Under the pieces are notes generated by a model, which was given only the letters and a program-made list of their open reading frames with translations, had not been told where the DNA came from and made no database searches. A stretch of DNA of 64,000 bases from an uncultured Pseudomonadota bacterium. GTDB taxonomy: Bacteria > Myxococcota_A > Bradymonadia > Bradymonadales > Bradymonadaceae. The DNA lies in the NCBI GenBank assembly GCA_913057905.1, contig CAJXPB010000001.1, forward strand, positions 496,001 to 560,000. Direction: 5' to 3'. Below are positions 38,770-47,423 of the stretch, piece by piece. The translations under genes were made by a program, and so were the position numbers. The first letter of the stretch is position 1. Every line of letters starts with the position of its first letter.

Positions 38770-38968
38770 GGAAGCCTCCATCGGAAGTTGGGTAGATCGG
38801 AGTGCGGGACATCGGGGCCTTACCGTTTGCCGGTCGGCCCGAGACCCTGTATTCCAGTTCCCGCTCGGGGCGTGACGGGTAGTGCTGTAGTAAAGGGCAC
38901 AACCCCCGGGAAATCAACGCCCCTCGACGCGTTCGCTGCGACACTCCTGGTAGCTTCGGTCAGTCTAC

Positions 38969-40492
38969 GTGGACTCTCCTGACGAGACAACGATTGTGGT
39001 TGCCGGAGCAAACGGATTCCTCGGCCGACATCTCCCGGCATATCTCGACGAACGCGCTCGGCTGATCGGCCTGAGTCGCGATCCGGACGTCGTCGAAGGC
39101 TCGGCAACAGGAGAAAACAATCGACGCTACGACGCCTGGCGTCTCTGCGATCTCTTCTCCCGGCGCGACGCACTCAATGCCCTGGAGGGGGCCGACCGGG
39201 CCGTCTACCTGGTTCACTCCGGTCGGCCCTCCGCGCGGCTCTCCCAAAGCGAAATTCGCGATCTCGACGTCCTGTGCGCCGACAATTTCGCCCGCGCGGC
39301 TCGGTCCCACGGGTTGTCTCACATCGTGTACGTGAGCGGATTGTTGCCCGATCAGCCGAACGTGCCCTCCCAGCTCGCCCACCGCAGTGAAGTACGCGAT
39401 ACGCTCGGCTCTACCGGCGTGCCAGTCACATCGCTGCGGACCAGTCTGATTCTGGGTCCGGGTGGCACCTCCAGCGAAGTATTGATGAGGCTCGTCAGCA
39501 GACTTCCGCTTATGATCCTGCCGGCCTGGGCCGACAACGCCACGCGTCCCATCGATGTCGAAGATATGGCTCGACTGGTCAGCAGGGTTGTCGGCGAGCG
39601 AGACTGCTTCGGGCACGACTACGATGTCGGCGGACCGGACCTTCTGACCTTTCGAGCTATGTTGGCGACAACGGCCGAGTTGATGGGCCGCAAGCGTCCG
39701 ATGGGCAACACCCCCTTCGATGCAATCCGCTTTTCGTCGGCCTGGGTCAGTTTCTTTAGCGGCGTCCCGTACGCGATGATTCGACAGCTCGTCGAAGGAC
39801 TGCGCACGGAACCACGACCGTCGAACCGCCAACTTCAAAAGATGCTCGGCATCGAAGGCCGTTCGTTTCGCGATTCAATGCGCCGGTCGATCGCAGCCGC
39901 CGACACGCACGAACTCGAAGATAGCAGCCAGCCCCGTCAACTCACAGCGACGGATGAAACGTCAGTCGACGAATCGACAGCACTGGCGCGCCAATCCCAG
40001 CGCGGCTGGAGGCGCGCCCTCCCGGCCCCCCGCTCGCCCAAGCGGGGCACCCAGCATGTCCGGTCCGTGCAGCGGCTTCCCCTTCCCGCGGGTCGCGACG
40101 CGAGATGGGTCGCCCGAGCCTACGCCGACTGGCTGCCGACGTTGATGCGACCCTTCCTGGACGTGGACGTCGATCCACACCGAACCGTCGCCTTTTATCT
40201 CTGGCCGATGCGCAGGCCGCTTCTGGTTCTCGAATACGCGGACGATGTCAGCCATCCGGACCGGCAGCTGTACTGGGTGACAGGGGGCATCCTGGCAGCA
40301 AAGCAGGACCGGGGCCGCCTGGAGTTTCGAGAGGTCCTCGGCCGCCGTCACGTCATCGCCGCCCTCCACGAGTTCGAGCCGGCACTTCCCTGGTTTATCT
40401 ACCTGTGGACCCAGGCCGTGGTTCATCTGTGGGTCATGCGCCGATTTGCCGACTACCTGGCAGACGTCGACGAAGACTCCACAACGCAGTGA
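38969..40492 (+). CDS. SDR-family protein fused to DUF2867-like C-terminal domain
   Basis: A 507-residue protein. The N-terminal ~300 residues are an NAD(P)-binding fold like that of the divergent neighbour (VVAGANGFLGRHLPAYL, HIVYVSGLLPDQPN, TSLRTSLILGPGGTSSE, DVEDMARLVSRVVG). A polar linker (~310-360) follows. The C-terminal ~130 residues (YWVTGGILAAKQDRGRLEF, HEFEPALPWFIYLWTQA) resemble the DUF2867 partner domain seen on some SDR proteins. The start is GTG at 38969; no ATG is nearby. Function unknown; possibly a membrane-lipid or cofactor reductase. Followed by photolyase after 66 bp. Confidence 0.78.
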   Translation: MDSPDETTIVVAGANGFLGRHLPAYLDERARLIGLSRDPDVVEGSATGENNRRYDAWRLCDLFSRRDALNALEGADRAVYLVHSGRPSARLSQSEIRDLDVLCADNFARAARSHGLSHIVYVSGLLPDQPNVPSQLAHRSEVRDTLGSTGVPVTSLRTSLILGPGGTSSEVLMRLVSRLPLMILPAWADNATRPIDVEDMARLVSRVVGERDCFGHDYDVGGPDLLTFRAMLATTAELMGRKRPMGNTPFDAIRFSSAWVSFFSGVPYAMIRQLVEGLRTEPRPSNRQLQKMLGIEGRSFRDSMRRSIAAADTHELEDSSQPRQLTATDETSVDESTALARQSQRGWRRALPAPRSPKRGTQHVRSVQRLPLPAGRDARWVARAYADWLPTLMRPFLDVDVDPHRTVAFYLWPMRRPLLVLEYADDVSHPDRQLYWVTGGILAAKQDRGRLEFREVLGRRHVIAALHEFEPALPWFIYLWTQAVVHLWVMRRFADYLADVDEDSTTQ

Positions 40493-40558
40493 CACCGCCG
40501 AGCGTCTCACGGGTGGTCGAGCCGCATCCTTTCGCCTCTCACCGGCACGGAATCAACC

Positions 40559-41986
40559 ATGTCCAGTACGCCCCTGACAGTCGTCTGGTTCGAATCCGAC
40601 CTTCGCACCCACGACAACCCCGCGCTGACAGCGGCGGTCAAACGTGGTGGGCCCGTCATCCCGGTCTACATCCAAGATGAGGACATCGGTGACGGCTGGG
40701 CCGACGGCAAGGGTGTCCGATGGTGGCTTCGGCGCTCCCTGGCGGCCCTGGACGACCAGTTCGGAGAGGTCGGACTGAAGCTCATCCGACGACGAGGTCA
40801 GCCGGGGCCCGTTCTGGCCGATATCGCCGACTCGACCGGGGCTGACACTGTCCGGTGGAACGGCAGAGTTCGCCCCGCCCGCAGAGAGCGCGCAGATTCC
40901 GTCGCCGAGTATCTGAACGAGCGCGACCTCGAAGTCCAAAGACATACCCCCGACCTCCTGCACGATCCCGATGCGGTCGAGACGACAAGCGGCGGCCCGT
41001 ATCACGTCTACACCCCCTTTTGGAACAAATTTCGAGACGTCGTACAGGTCGACGATCCCGTCCCCCGCCCGGACCTCGAAGAGGTCCCGGCTCTCTCCGA
41101 GTGGCCACGGTCCCACGGGTGGGACGAATTGGGACTTTCGGTCACCTGGGACACCGACGACATCGAAGACGTCTGGACGCCCGGAGAGCCCGCTGCACTC
41201 AGCCGGCTAAAGACCTTCACCGACGGGCACATCTCGGCGTACGACCGGGCTCGCGACCGCCCCGACCAAGACGGTACCTCACGGTTGTCTCCACGACTTC
41301 GGACCGGTGAACTCAGCCCCCGACAGGTGTGGGCCGCCGCCGCCGAGACGATGCCCGGGGACGGCTCCGAGACGTATCTTCAAGAGATCGTCTGGCGCGA
41401 ATTTTCCTACCACCTGCTGCACCACTACCCCGAGACGACCCGCGAACCACTGCGCGACAAATTCCGAGACTTCGACTGGCGAGACGCGCCCGATGAGCTG
41501 AACCGCTGGCAGCGGGGACAGACCGGCTATCCGATCGTCGATGCCGGCATGCGCCAACTCGCTCAAATCGGATGGATGCACAACCGCGTCCGGATGATCG
41601 TGGCGTCGTTTCTGACCAAAGACCTTCGCATCCACTGGCTCCACGGCGCCGAGTGGTTCTGGCAAAAGCTCGTCGACGCCGACCTGGCGAACAATACGAT
41701 GGGCTGGCAGTGGGCAGCCGGCTGTGGCGCCGACGCCCAGCCGTTCTTCCGGATATTCAACCCCGTCTCACAGGGCGAGCGCCACGATCCGAATGGAGAC
41801 TACGTGCGCCGATGGGTCCCCGAACTCGCCGATCTTCCCGACGACGTGCTCCACGCACCCTGGAGGGCCGACTCTCAGGTCCTCGACGCCGCGGAAGTGA
41901 CCCTGGGCGAGGACTATCCTCGCCCGATTGTCGACCACAGCGAGGCGCGCGATCGAGCGCTCGAAGAATACAATCGAATCAAGTGA
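40559..41986 (+). CDS. phr: Deoxyribodipyrimidine photolyase (class I, PhrB type)
   Basis: The protein is 475 residues. The N-terminal alpha/beta antenna domain begins VVWFESDLRTHDNPAL. The FAD-binding helical domain has RLSPRLRTGELSPRQVW, LQEIVWREFSYHLLHHYP, WQRGQTGYPIVDAGMRQL, GWMHNRVRMIVASFLTKDL, WFWQKLVDADLANNTMGWQW, and NPVSQGERHDPNGDYVRRW. These hold the flavin contacts and the Trp electron-transfer path of class I CPD photolyases/cryptochromes. It repairs UV-made pyrimidine dimers using blue light. It follows the SDR-DUF2867 gene; the pairing recurs in surface-water bacteria where both genes are light-exposed, though that link is only suggestive. Confidence 0.95.
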   Translation: MSSTPLTVVWFESDLRTHDNPALTAAVKRGGPVIPVYIQDEDIGDGWADGKGVRWWLRRSLAALDDQFGEVGLKLIRRRGQPGPVLADIADSTGADTVRWNGRVRPARRERADSVAEYLNERDLEVQRHTPDLLHDPDAVETTSGGPYHVYTPFWNKFRDVVQVDDPVPRPDLEEVPALSEWPRSHGWDELGLSVTWDTDDIEDVWTPGEPAALSRLKTFTDGHISAYDRARDRPDQDGTSRLSPRLRTGELSPRQVWAAAAETMPGDGSETYLQEIVWREFSYHLLHHYPETTREPLRDKFRDFDWRDAPDELNRWQRGQTGYPIVDAGMRQLAQIGWMHNRVRMIVASFLTKDLRIHWLHGAEWFWQKLVDADLANNTMGWQWAAGCGADAQPFFRIFNPVSQGERHDPNGDYVRRWVPELADLPDDVLHAPWRADSQVLDAAEVTLGEDYPRPIVDHSEARDRALEEYNRIK

Positions 41987-42086
41987 CGAGACCGTCGATC
42001 TTGTCGGACCCACAGAGCTGGGTTATGACATTTGAGGTGAACTCTCCCAGATTCTTCCAAGAGAACCTCAACCCGCAGGTTTCGCC

Positions 42087-42419
42087 ATGAAAAAATCATT
42101 CGAGCACGGCCTCTCGCAGGAACGCGCCAAGAAGGTGACCCAGCACGCCATCGACCGGTACACCGAGAAATTCTCCAAGTACAATCCCGAGGCACAGTGG
42201 GTCTCGGATACCCGAGCCGAGGTCTCTTTTTCGGCGAAAGGGGTTACCCTGGAAGGGTCCTTCGAGCTGACCGACGACGACATCGTCATGGAGATGGACA
42301 TCCCGTTTCTGCTCAAACCATTCAAGGGTAAGGCGGTCCAGGTCGTCGAGGACGAGATCAACAAATGGGTCGAAAAGGCGAAACGCGGCGAGCTCGATGA
42401 CGAAGAGGCACAGCCATGA
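42087..42419 (+). CDS. PHA_gran_rgn family (polyhydroxyalkanoic acid system) small protein
   Basis: A 110-residue protein with the features of the PHA-granule-region family: a basic N-terminal helix FEHGLSQERAKKVTQHAIDRY, a central beta part (AEVSFSAKGVTLEGSFEL) and DDDIVMEMDIPFLLKPFKGKAVQVVEDEI. In some species its homologs lie in PHA synthesis clusters and may coat granules; no phaC is here. It may simply be a small lipid- or polyester-associated protein. It overlaps the start of the THI5-like gene by 4 bp (ATGA), so the two are co-translated. Confidence 0.7.
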   Translation: MKKSFEHGLSQERAKKVTQHAIDRYTEKFSKYNPEAQWVSDTRAEVSFSAKGVTLEGSFELTDDDIVMEMDIPFLLKPFKGKAVQVVEDEINKWVEKAKRGELDDEEAQP

Positions 42420-43333
42420 CGACACTTCGATTAGGACTTGAGTGGTTCACCAATCCCGACCACGTTCCCCTTCTGATCGGCCGGGATCGTGGGTGGTTCG
42501 CCGAGGCCGGCATCGATCTGGAACTGGTCGAGCCCGAGGAACACCTCGACGCGATGGATGCCATCGAAGACGGCGAGCTCGACATCGCCGTCACCGAACC
42601 GCTGCATCTCGTCGAAGACCGCGCAGAGGGGCGTCCCGCCGTCGGATTCGCGCGGTTTCTACATACCAATGGCGGGGTGATGTACCTGGAAGACAGCGGG
42701 ATCGAGCGCCCGAGGGACATGGCGGGCTGCCGCATCCAGTACCCGGGCGCCCCGGGGCCCGGCGGCAAAGCGATCGTCCAGACGATGATCGAGGCCGACG
42801 GAGGACGGTGCGAGCCCGGCGACCTGGTTCCGGTCAACAACAGCTTTTATCACACCGACGCCCTCATCGAGGATAAGGCCGACGTCGCCACCCTCGCCTT
42901 CTACAACTTTGAGATCCTTGAAGCCCGGCATCGCGACGCCCCCGCCGATTTCTTTGCACTCAAAGACTGGGGTATTCCCGACTTCTGCCAGCTCATCTTG
43001 ATCACGTCCGAATCGGTTCTGGACGCCAAGCGGGACGCACTTCGATCGTTTCTTACGGTGCTCCAACGAGGCATCGACACGTTGCGCCAGGAACCGGAGA
43101 CGGCGCGCGAGACCTACTTCCAGGTGACCGATGATGACCCGGAAGACCCGCTCATGGAGGCTATCTTCGAGGCGACGGCCCCCTGTTTTTCGTACGACTT
43201 CTCGATGACGACCGAGTATTACAGCGTACTGCAGGACTGGATGGCCGGCAATCAGCTCATCGAGAGCCGACAGGAGGCCTCCGACTACTGGACCAACGAC
43301 CTCCTTTTTCCGACCGTGGCCAGCTCCGGCTGA
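42416..43333 (+). CDS. THI5/NMT1-like binding-fold protein without signal peptide
   Basis: The protein is 305 residues and aligns by eye with the NMT1/THI5 family: LGLEWFTNPDHVPLLIG, GWFAEAGIDLELVEP, DIAVTEPLHLVE, GVMYLEDSGI, and VSILRSFLxx-like ALRSFLTVLQRGI. Secreted ABC members of this family bind thiamine precursors; cytosolic yeast Thi5 makes HMP-phosphate from its own active-site His and PLP. Here no signal peptide or lipobox exists and no permease or ATPase genes adjoin, so it is probably cytosolic. His64 lies where the yeast pyrimidine-donor His66 lies, but the PLP Lys is Thr60 and the CCCFC iron motif is replaced by a single Cys (PDFCQLIL). Function open. Confidence 0.72.
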   Translation: MTTLRLGLEWFTNPDHVPLLIGRDRGWFAEAGIDLELVEPEEHLDAMDAIEDGELDIAVTEPLHLVEDRAEGRPAVGFARFLHTNGGVMYLEDSGIERPRDMAGCRIQYPGAPGPGGKAIVQTMIEADGGRCEPGDLVPVNNSFYHTDALIEDKADVATLAFYNFEILEARHRDAPADFFALKDWGIPDFCQLILITSESVLDAKRDALRSFLTVLQRGIDTLRQEPETARETYFQVTDDDPEDPLMEAIFEATAPCFSYDFSMTTEYYSVLQDWMAGNQLIESRQEASDYWTNDLLFPTVASSG

Positions 43334-43343
43334 GCCGATCGAC

Positions 43344-44072
43344 TCAACTCTCCGTCCGAACAATCAGTACCGGCGCGCCCACCCGGCGGCGAACGTCATC
43401 GATGAACTGCCGATTGCTCATCTCGGCGGTGTACGCGAGAACGACGAGGTCGTAGTCGCCGGCCATCTCTTCGAGGTCCTCACGCGGTGAGGTCGAAATC
43501 CGCGACTCGCTGTCGAGTTGCGCCGCCTGAAGGCCGGCGTCTTCCAGTCGAGCGACGAGGCCATCAAGTGCCAGGTCGCGCTCGGTCTCGTCGGCTTCGT
43601 TGTCGGCAAATTCGATCAACTCGACCGCCGGGTTGCCCGCGGTCGCAACTGTCGCCAGACACTTGACCACACGGTCGTACTCGACGCCCGGCGATACGAC
43701 CGTCAGGATGTTCTCGATCCGCTCGACGGCCTCCACCCACAGGAGTGCGTCGATGCGCAGATTGTCCGAAACGCGGTCGATCGTATGGGCCGGGTCCGGT
43801 GTAAATACCAGCTCCGTCTCCACGTCGATGTCAGCACTCTCCAAGACCGCGGACACCCGCTCGATCGAGGCCTGCGCGTCGTCTTCGAACTGGGAACGCG
43901 CATGTTCCGGGGATGTCTGCTCGGGCACCACGTAGCACCCGAGTACAAAGACCCGCGCCCGCCCCAACACCTCCACCAACGCGGGGCTTAGGTCGACGTC
44001 TCCGGGTAACTGCAGTGGCAACAGAACCCGCGTCTCCCCCTCCAAGATCGATCGCTCGGCCTCTTCACTCAT
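43344..44072 (-). CDS. Universal-stress-protein-like protein (two degenerate USP folds)
   Basis: A 242-residue soluble protein that reads as two USP-like alpha/beta halves: residues ~10-115 (TRVLLPLQLPGDVDLSP, VFVLGCYVVPE, IDVETELVF) and ~130-240 (GNPAVELIEFADNE, YDLVVLAYTAEM, RRVGAPVLIVRTES). The nucleotide-binding GxxGx9G(S/T) motif is not clear, so ATP binding is doubtful. The start ATG 44072 is 6 nt after AAGGAG. It overlaps the APC permease stop by 8 bp, so the pair is translationally coupled; permease-USP pairs are known in amino-acid transporter families where the USP-like part regulates transport. Confidence 0.75.
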   Translation of the reverse strand: MSEEAERSILEGETRVLLPLQLPGDVDLSPALVEVLGRARVFVLGCYVVPEQTSPEHARSQFEDDAQASIERVSAVLESADIDVETELVFTPDPAHTIDRVSDNLRIDALLWVEAVERIENILTVVSPGVEYDRVVKCLATVATAGNPAVELIEFADNEADETERDLALDGLVARLEDAGLQAAQLDSESRISTSPREDLEEMAGDYDLVVLAYTAEMSNRQFIDDVRRRVGAPVLIVRTES

Positions 44073-45429
44073 CGTCATCTCCTTCGGGTTCGGGTCCAAT
44101 CGATTCGTCCGTCCGACAGCGACGATTGGCTTCATACCAACCCCAGGCCGCCAGGAGCACCCCCGCGCCAATCACTTGTGACGCCGGATTCATGAACAAA
44201 ATCAGCCCGAAACTGGCGGCACCGCCCACAAGGGGGACCACCGGGTGTCCCGGCGCTCTGAACGACGGGTTGTACCAGTCGGGAGCCTCGTTGCGCAGCT
44301 TCCAGGCCGACACGCACATGAGTCCGTACAGCACCAGGTGTAGAAACGACGCTACTTCGGCGAGGACTTCGACGCGACCGAACAGAATGATCGCCGCGAT
44401 GGGGATGCCTGCCGAGACGATCGCCGCGTGCGGCGTACCAAACGACTCGTTGATCTCACTGACCCACCCGGGCAAGATCCCGTCGTCGCTGAGGGCGTAC
44501 ACCGAGCGAGATGACCCCATCAGCGATGCATTGGCGCTGGAGACCGTCGCCAGCAATCCTCCGACGAGGATAGCCACGGCGCCGACCTGACCCAGATACG
44601 ACCTTCCGACTTCGACCAGTGCGGTCTCTCCCAACTCCGCCAGCCGCTCGGAGCCGAAGGCGCTGGTCGAAATCAGGATCGTGACCACGTACAACGCCCC
44701 GGCCAGTGCCACACTGCCGATCAGCGCACGCGGCAGATTCTTGGATGGCTCTTCGATTTCGCCGGCCATGTTGGCAATGCCGGCAAATCCCAGATACGAG
44801 GTGAAGACGAGAGATGCGGTCGTAAAAATCGGCCAGATGCCATGCGGAGCGAAATCCTCGGGAACGGTCGCTCGTCCCATGACACCGAAGGCATCGAGCA
44901 ACCCGTATCCGACAAAGATCGCCAGGATCGTCAATAAACTCCCGACGATGAGGTTCTGAAACTCACCGGACTTCTCGGTCCCCAGAATATTCACCAGGGT
45001 CAAAAGCAAGGCCGAGACGATGCCGATCGTCTGGCTACTCACCGCCCAGCCGAGGCCCAATTCGGCCGTGATCTTGTCGATGTAGAGGCCGAAGCCGACC
45101 AGATAGAAAGCCGACGCAAAGACCAGCCCCCACCAGAGGCCGAGCCCGACGACGGCCCCCACCGCCGGTCCCAACCCTTCGGCCACGAAGTAGTAGGTGC
45201 CCCCGCTTTTGGGAATGGCCGTGGCGAGCTCCGCGACCGACAGGGCTACCATCAGAGCCACGACCGCACCGAGGCCAAAGGAGACCGAAGCTGCAAGCCC
45301 GGCTCGCCCGGCAGCGATGCCCGGGAAGATGAAAATACCCGCCCCGATCATTGTCCCGATGCCGATAGTGAAGGCTTCGCCAAAACCCAGCGTGCGTTCG
45401 AGTTGTCCCTGCTGCTGCTGAGACCCCAT
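44065..45429 (-). CDS. APC-superfamily amino-acid permease
   Basis: A 454-residue membrane protein with about 12 helices. The first helix carries the APC core IGIGTMIGAGIFIFPG (binding-site glycines), followed by VALSVAELATAIPKSGGTYYF and GFAGIANMAGEIEEPSKNLPRA. It belongs to the AAT/CAT-like APC group; the amino acid carried is unknown. It uses H+ or Na+ antiport or symport; with a Na+-type ATPase nearby, Na+ coupling would be plausible but not shown. It is followed by a USP-like protein overlapping by 8 bp. The ATG has only a weak ribosome site. The 191-bp upstream gap contains the repeats at 45451-45515. Confidence 0.9.
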   Translation of the reverse strand: MGSQQQQGQLERTLGFGEAFTIGIGTMIGAGIFIFPGIAAGRAGLAASVSFGLGAVVALMVALSVAELATAIPKSGGTYYFVAEGLGPAVGAVVGLGLWWGLVFASAFYLVGFGLYIDKITAELGLGWAVSSQTIGIVSALLLTLVNILGTEKSGEFQNLIVGSLLTILAIFVGYGLLDAFGVMGRATVPEDFAPHGIWPIFTTASLVFTSYLGFAGIANMAGEIEEPSKNLPRALIGSVALAGALYVVTILISTSAFGSERLAELGETALVEVGRSYLGQVGAVAILVGGLLATVSSANASLMGSSRSVYALSDDGILPGWVSEINESFGTPHAAIVSAGIPIAAIILFGRVEVLAEVASFLHLVLYGLMCVSAWKLRNEAPDWYNPSFRAPGHPVVPLVGGAASFGLILFMNPASQVIGAGVLLAAWGWYEANRRCRTDESIGPEPEGDDDE

Positions 45430-45450
45430 GCGTATGACACTACACTCTAA

Positions 45451-45515
45451 CCAAGTGAAATTCCGACAGCCCTAGTGTGAACACCCAGCCTCACATGTCG
45501 AACTTTCACACTTGG
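45451..45515. promoter_or_regulatory. Cluster of CCAAGTG(TG)AAA-like motifs upstream of APC-USP operon
   Basis: In the 191-bp gap 45430-45620, CCAAGTGAAA (45451, plus) faces CCAAGTGTGAAA (45504-45515, minus), and a related AGTGTGAA lies between at 45474. The last two also form an 8-bp inverted repeat (AGTGTGAA / TTCACACT). This may be an operator of the permease genes. The rest of the gap shows no gene. Confidence 0.35.
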
Positions 45516-45620
45516 CTCCGGAACGCCGCGAGGACCTCGAATGCCTGCAGGATCTCGGTTGCCGGCATTTTCAGGGCTTTCTACTCGAGCGACCCTGCCC
45601 GGCTCACGAACTGGCGTCGT

Positions 45621-46262
45621 TCATCCGTCGTCAAACAGAGATTCAGCTTCACGGTTGAGAAGGCCGCTGATCTTCGACCGCACTTCGTCGATATCCTGCC
45701 ACCGGACCGCCAGGGTCAACGTCACCTCGTCGGTGAACGATTCGTCGATCAGACGGACTCCGGCGTGTTCGTCGATGAAGTGTTCGACTTCGCCGTGTCG
45801 CTGGTACGGCACCGCAAGCACAACCTGTGTCTCCGGGAATCGTTCGACGACACCGGCCGCCTCGATCGCCTCGCGCGCCGTCTCGCGGTAAGCCCGTGCG
45901 AGACCACCCGGGCCCAACTTCACACCGCCGAAATACCGAACCACCACGGCGATTGCGTCGGTAATCCCTTCACCGTCAAGAATCTGCCAGATCGGAAATC
46001 CGCCGGTGCGCGGCGGCTCCCCGTCGTCGTTCGAGCGGTCGATGCTCTGGGCTCCACGCCCCAGCCTCAACCCGTAGCAGACGTGGCGGGCGTCGTAGTG
46101 TTCGTCACGAATCTGCTCGACCAAGGCGTTCGCGTCTTCTTCGGTCTCGACCGGCGCAGCGTGCCCCAAAAACCTCGACCGCTCGACAGTCCGTTCCGAG
46201 GCCCCCTCCCCCTGGAGCGTGCGATAGGAAGACGCTCTGTCGGGTCCACCACTATCGACCAT
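45621..46262 (-). CDS. yigZ: YigZ / IMPACT-family protein (UPF0029)
   Basis: A 213-residue two-domain protein of the YigZ/IMPACT family: SRFLGHAAPVETEEDA, HVCYGLRLG, SNDDGEPPRTGGFPIWQIL, AIAVVVRYFGGVKLGPGGLARAYRETAREAI (family core, in parts) and a C-terminal ferredoxin-like DUF1949 domain. IMPACT proteins affect translation-linked stress signalling in eukaryotes; the bacterial role is not settled. The ATG at 46262 is chosen; the long open extension upstream overlaps the RCC1-like gene and lacks similarity. It is 7 bp after the RCC1-like lipoprotein gene on the same strand. Confidence 0.9.
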   Translation of the reverse strand: MVDSGGPDRASSYRTLQGEGASERTVERSRFLGHAAPVETEEDANALVEQIRDEHYDARHVCYGLRLGRGAQSIDRSNDDGEPPRTGGFPIWQILDGEGITDAIAVVVRYFGGVKLGPGGLARAYRETAREAIEAAGVVERFPETQVVLAVPYQRHGEVEHFIDEHAGVRLIDESFTDEVTLTLAVRWQDIDEVRSKISGLLNREAESLFDDG

Positions 46263-46269
46263 GCTGACC

Positions 46270-47334
46270 TCACTCCGGAACTTCAGTCTGGTCGTTGTCG
46301 TTTCGGCCCCAACATCTGACAGTCCCCCCGGTTGCCATATTCTCGGGCGGAGCGAGCGCACAGGTGAACTCCGTACCAGCGGCCACTTGCTCCCATGGAC
46401 CGTCACCGACGTCCTTGGCTCCGTTGGCGTCCTGACCCCAGCACGTAATTTCACCGGCATCGTCCAGGGCGCAGGCATGGGTTTTGCCCACGGTTATCGA
46501 TTCAAAGTTCGTCGCTTCGGGTGGGGGGCCAAAACCGTCCCGCCCCCAACAACGGATAGCTCCGTCCGAGTTAACTGCACAGTTGCGATACCTCGCCGCA
46601 TCGATGTCCACATATTCTCCTTCAGGGGGCACGGCTTGGTCGTAGTCATTGTCATCGACCTCCCTCTCCGGATTCGTCCCGGCTCCCCAGCACTCAATTG
46701 CCCCGTCATCCGCTCGAATGGCGCACGTGTGGAGGAACCCGGCAGCAACCCGTTCGAAGGCGATCCCCTCTGGAACGACGGCTTGGTCGTAATCGCTAAA
46801 CCCCTCCCGTTCACCCTCCTCCGAGCCCAGCCCCCAGCATTTGATCTCGTGGGGCCCACCCGCAGCGCAGGCGTGATTTTCACCGATATCGATATATGTG
46901 AATCCGCCGAGCGGCTCGCCCTCTTCATCGACGGGCGGTTTGAGTCGGCCCTGAAAATTCGTGTCGCCCCAGCAGTCGACCGTACCCGCTGAATCGAGGG
47001 CGCAGTCCCACCGGGCACTCGCACTCACCATCTCGTAGGTTCCAAATGGGATCTGACCTTCGGCAAATCTGCGCCACCCACCCCAACAGGTAATTCGATA
47101 GTCATCGGTCACACCACAGGCGTGGACGTTGCCCGTCGAGATGTGTCTCCACCGAATCAGATCAGAGCCGGAATCTGTGTCACCCCCGTCCGCCGCCGAA
47201 TCCGCCGAGACATCCGCATCCGAGACTTCGGCGGCATCCAGACCGGCATCCGAGGGCGAGACACCGTCGGATTTACATCCGGCGAGGACCAGCAGGATCG
47301 CAACGCCGACCCAAGACGCTCTCACAAAATCCAT
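46270..47334 (-). CDS. RCC1-like repeat lipoprotein
   Basis: A 354-residue lipoprotein: lipobox LVLAGC (Cys at about residue 20), an Asp/Ala/Ser-rich linker (to ~58) and a beta-propeller of RCC1-like repeats with the bacterial signature (HACGVTDDYRITCWGG, DCALDSAGTVDCWGD, ACAAGGPHEIKCWGL, HTCAIRADDGAIECWGA, NCAVNSDGAIRCWGRD, ACALDDAGEITCWGQD, TCALAPPENM...RCWGR). Each blade has a paired Cys (HxCAx...CWG). Likely surface-displayed; such proteins are common in myxobacteria-like genomes and their partners are mostly unknown. ATG at 47334 has GGAG 7 nt upstream. It sits 89 bp after the gamma-subunit gene of the N-ATPase operon, on the same strand. Confidence 0.88.
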   Translation of the reverse strand: MDFVRASWVGVAILLVLAGCKSDGVSPSDAGLDAAEVSDADVSADSAADGGDTDSGSDLIRWRHISTGNVHACGVTDDYRITCWGGWRRFAEGQIPFGTYEMVSASARWDCALDSAGTVDCWGDTNFQGRLKPPVDEEGEPLGGFTYIDIGENHACAAGGPHEIKCWGLGSEEGEREGFSDYDQAVVPEGIAFERVAAGFLHTCAIRADDGAIECWGAGTNPEREVDDNDYDQAVPPEGEYVDIDAARYRNCAVNSDGAIRCWGRDGFGPPPEATNFESITVGKTHACALDDAGEITCWGQDANGAKDVGDGPWEQVAAGTEFTCALAPPENMATGGTVRCWGRNDNDQTEVPE

Positions 47335-47423
47335 ATATACTCCACTTGGCGTAGCGCGATTATTTCCGGCCAAATCATACTTCTTTCGTTAACCACAAAG
47401 CAAACGACCTCGACCCGCTGAGT

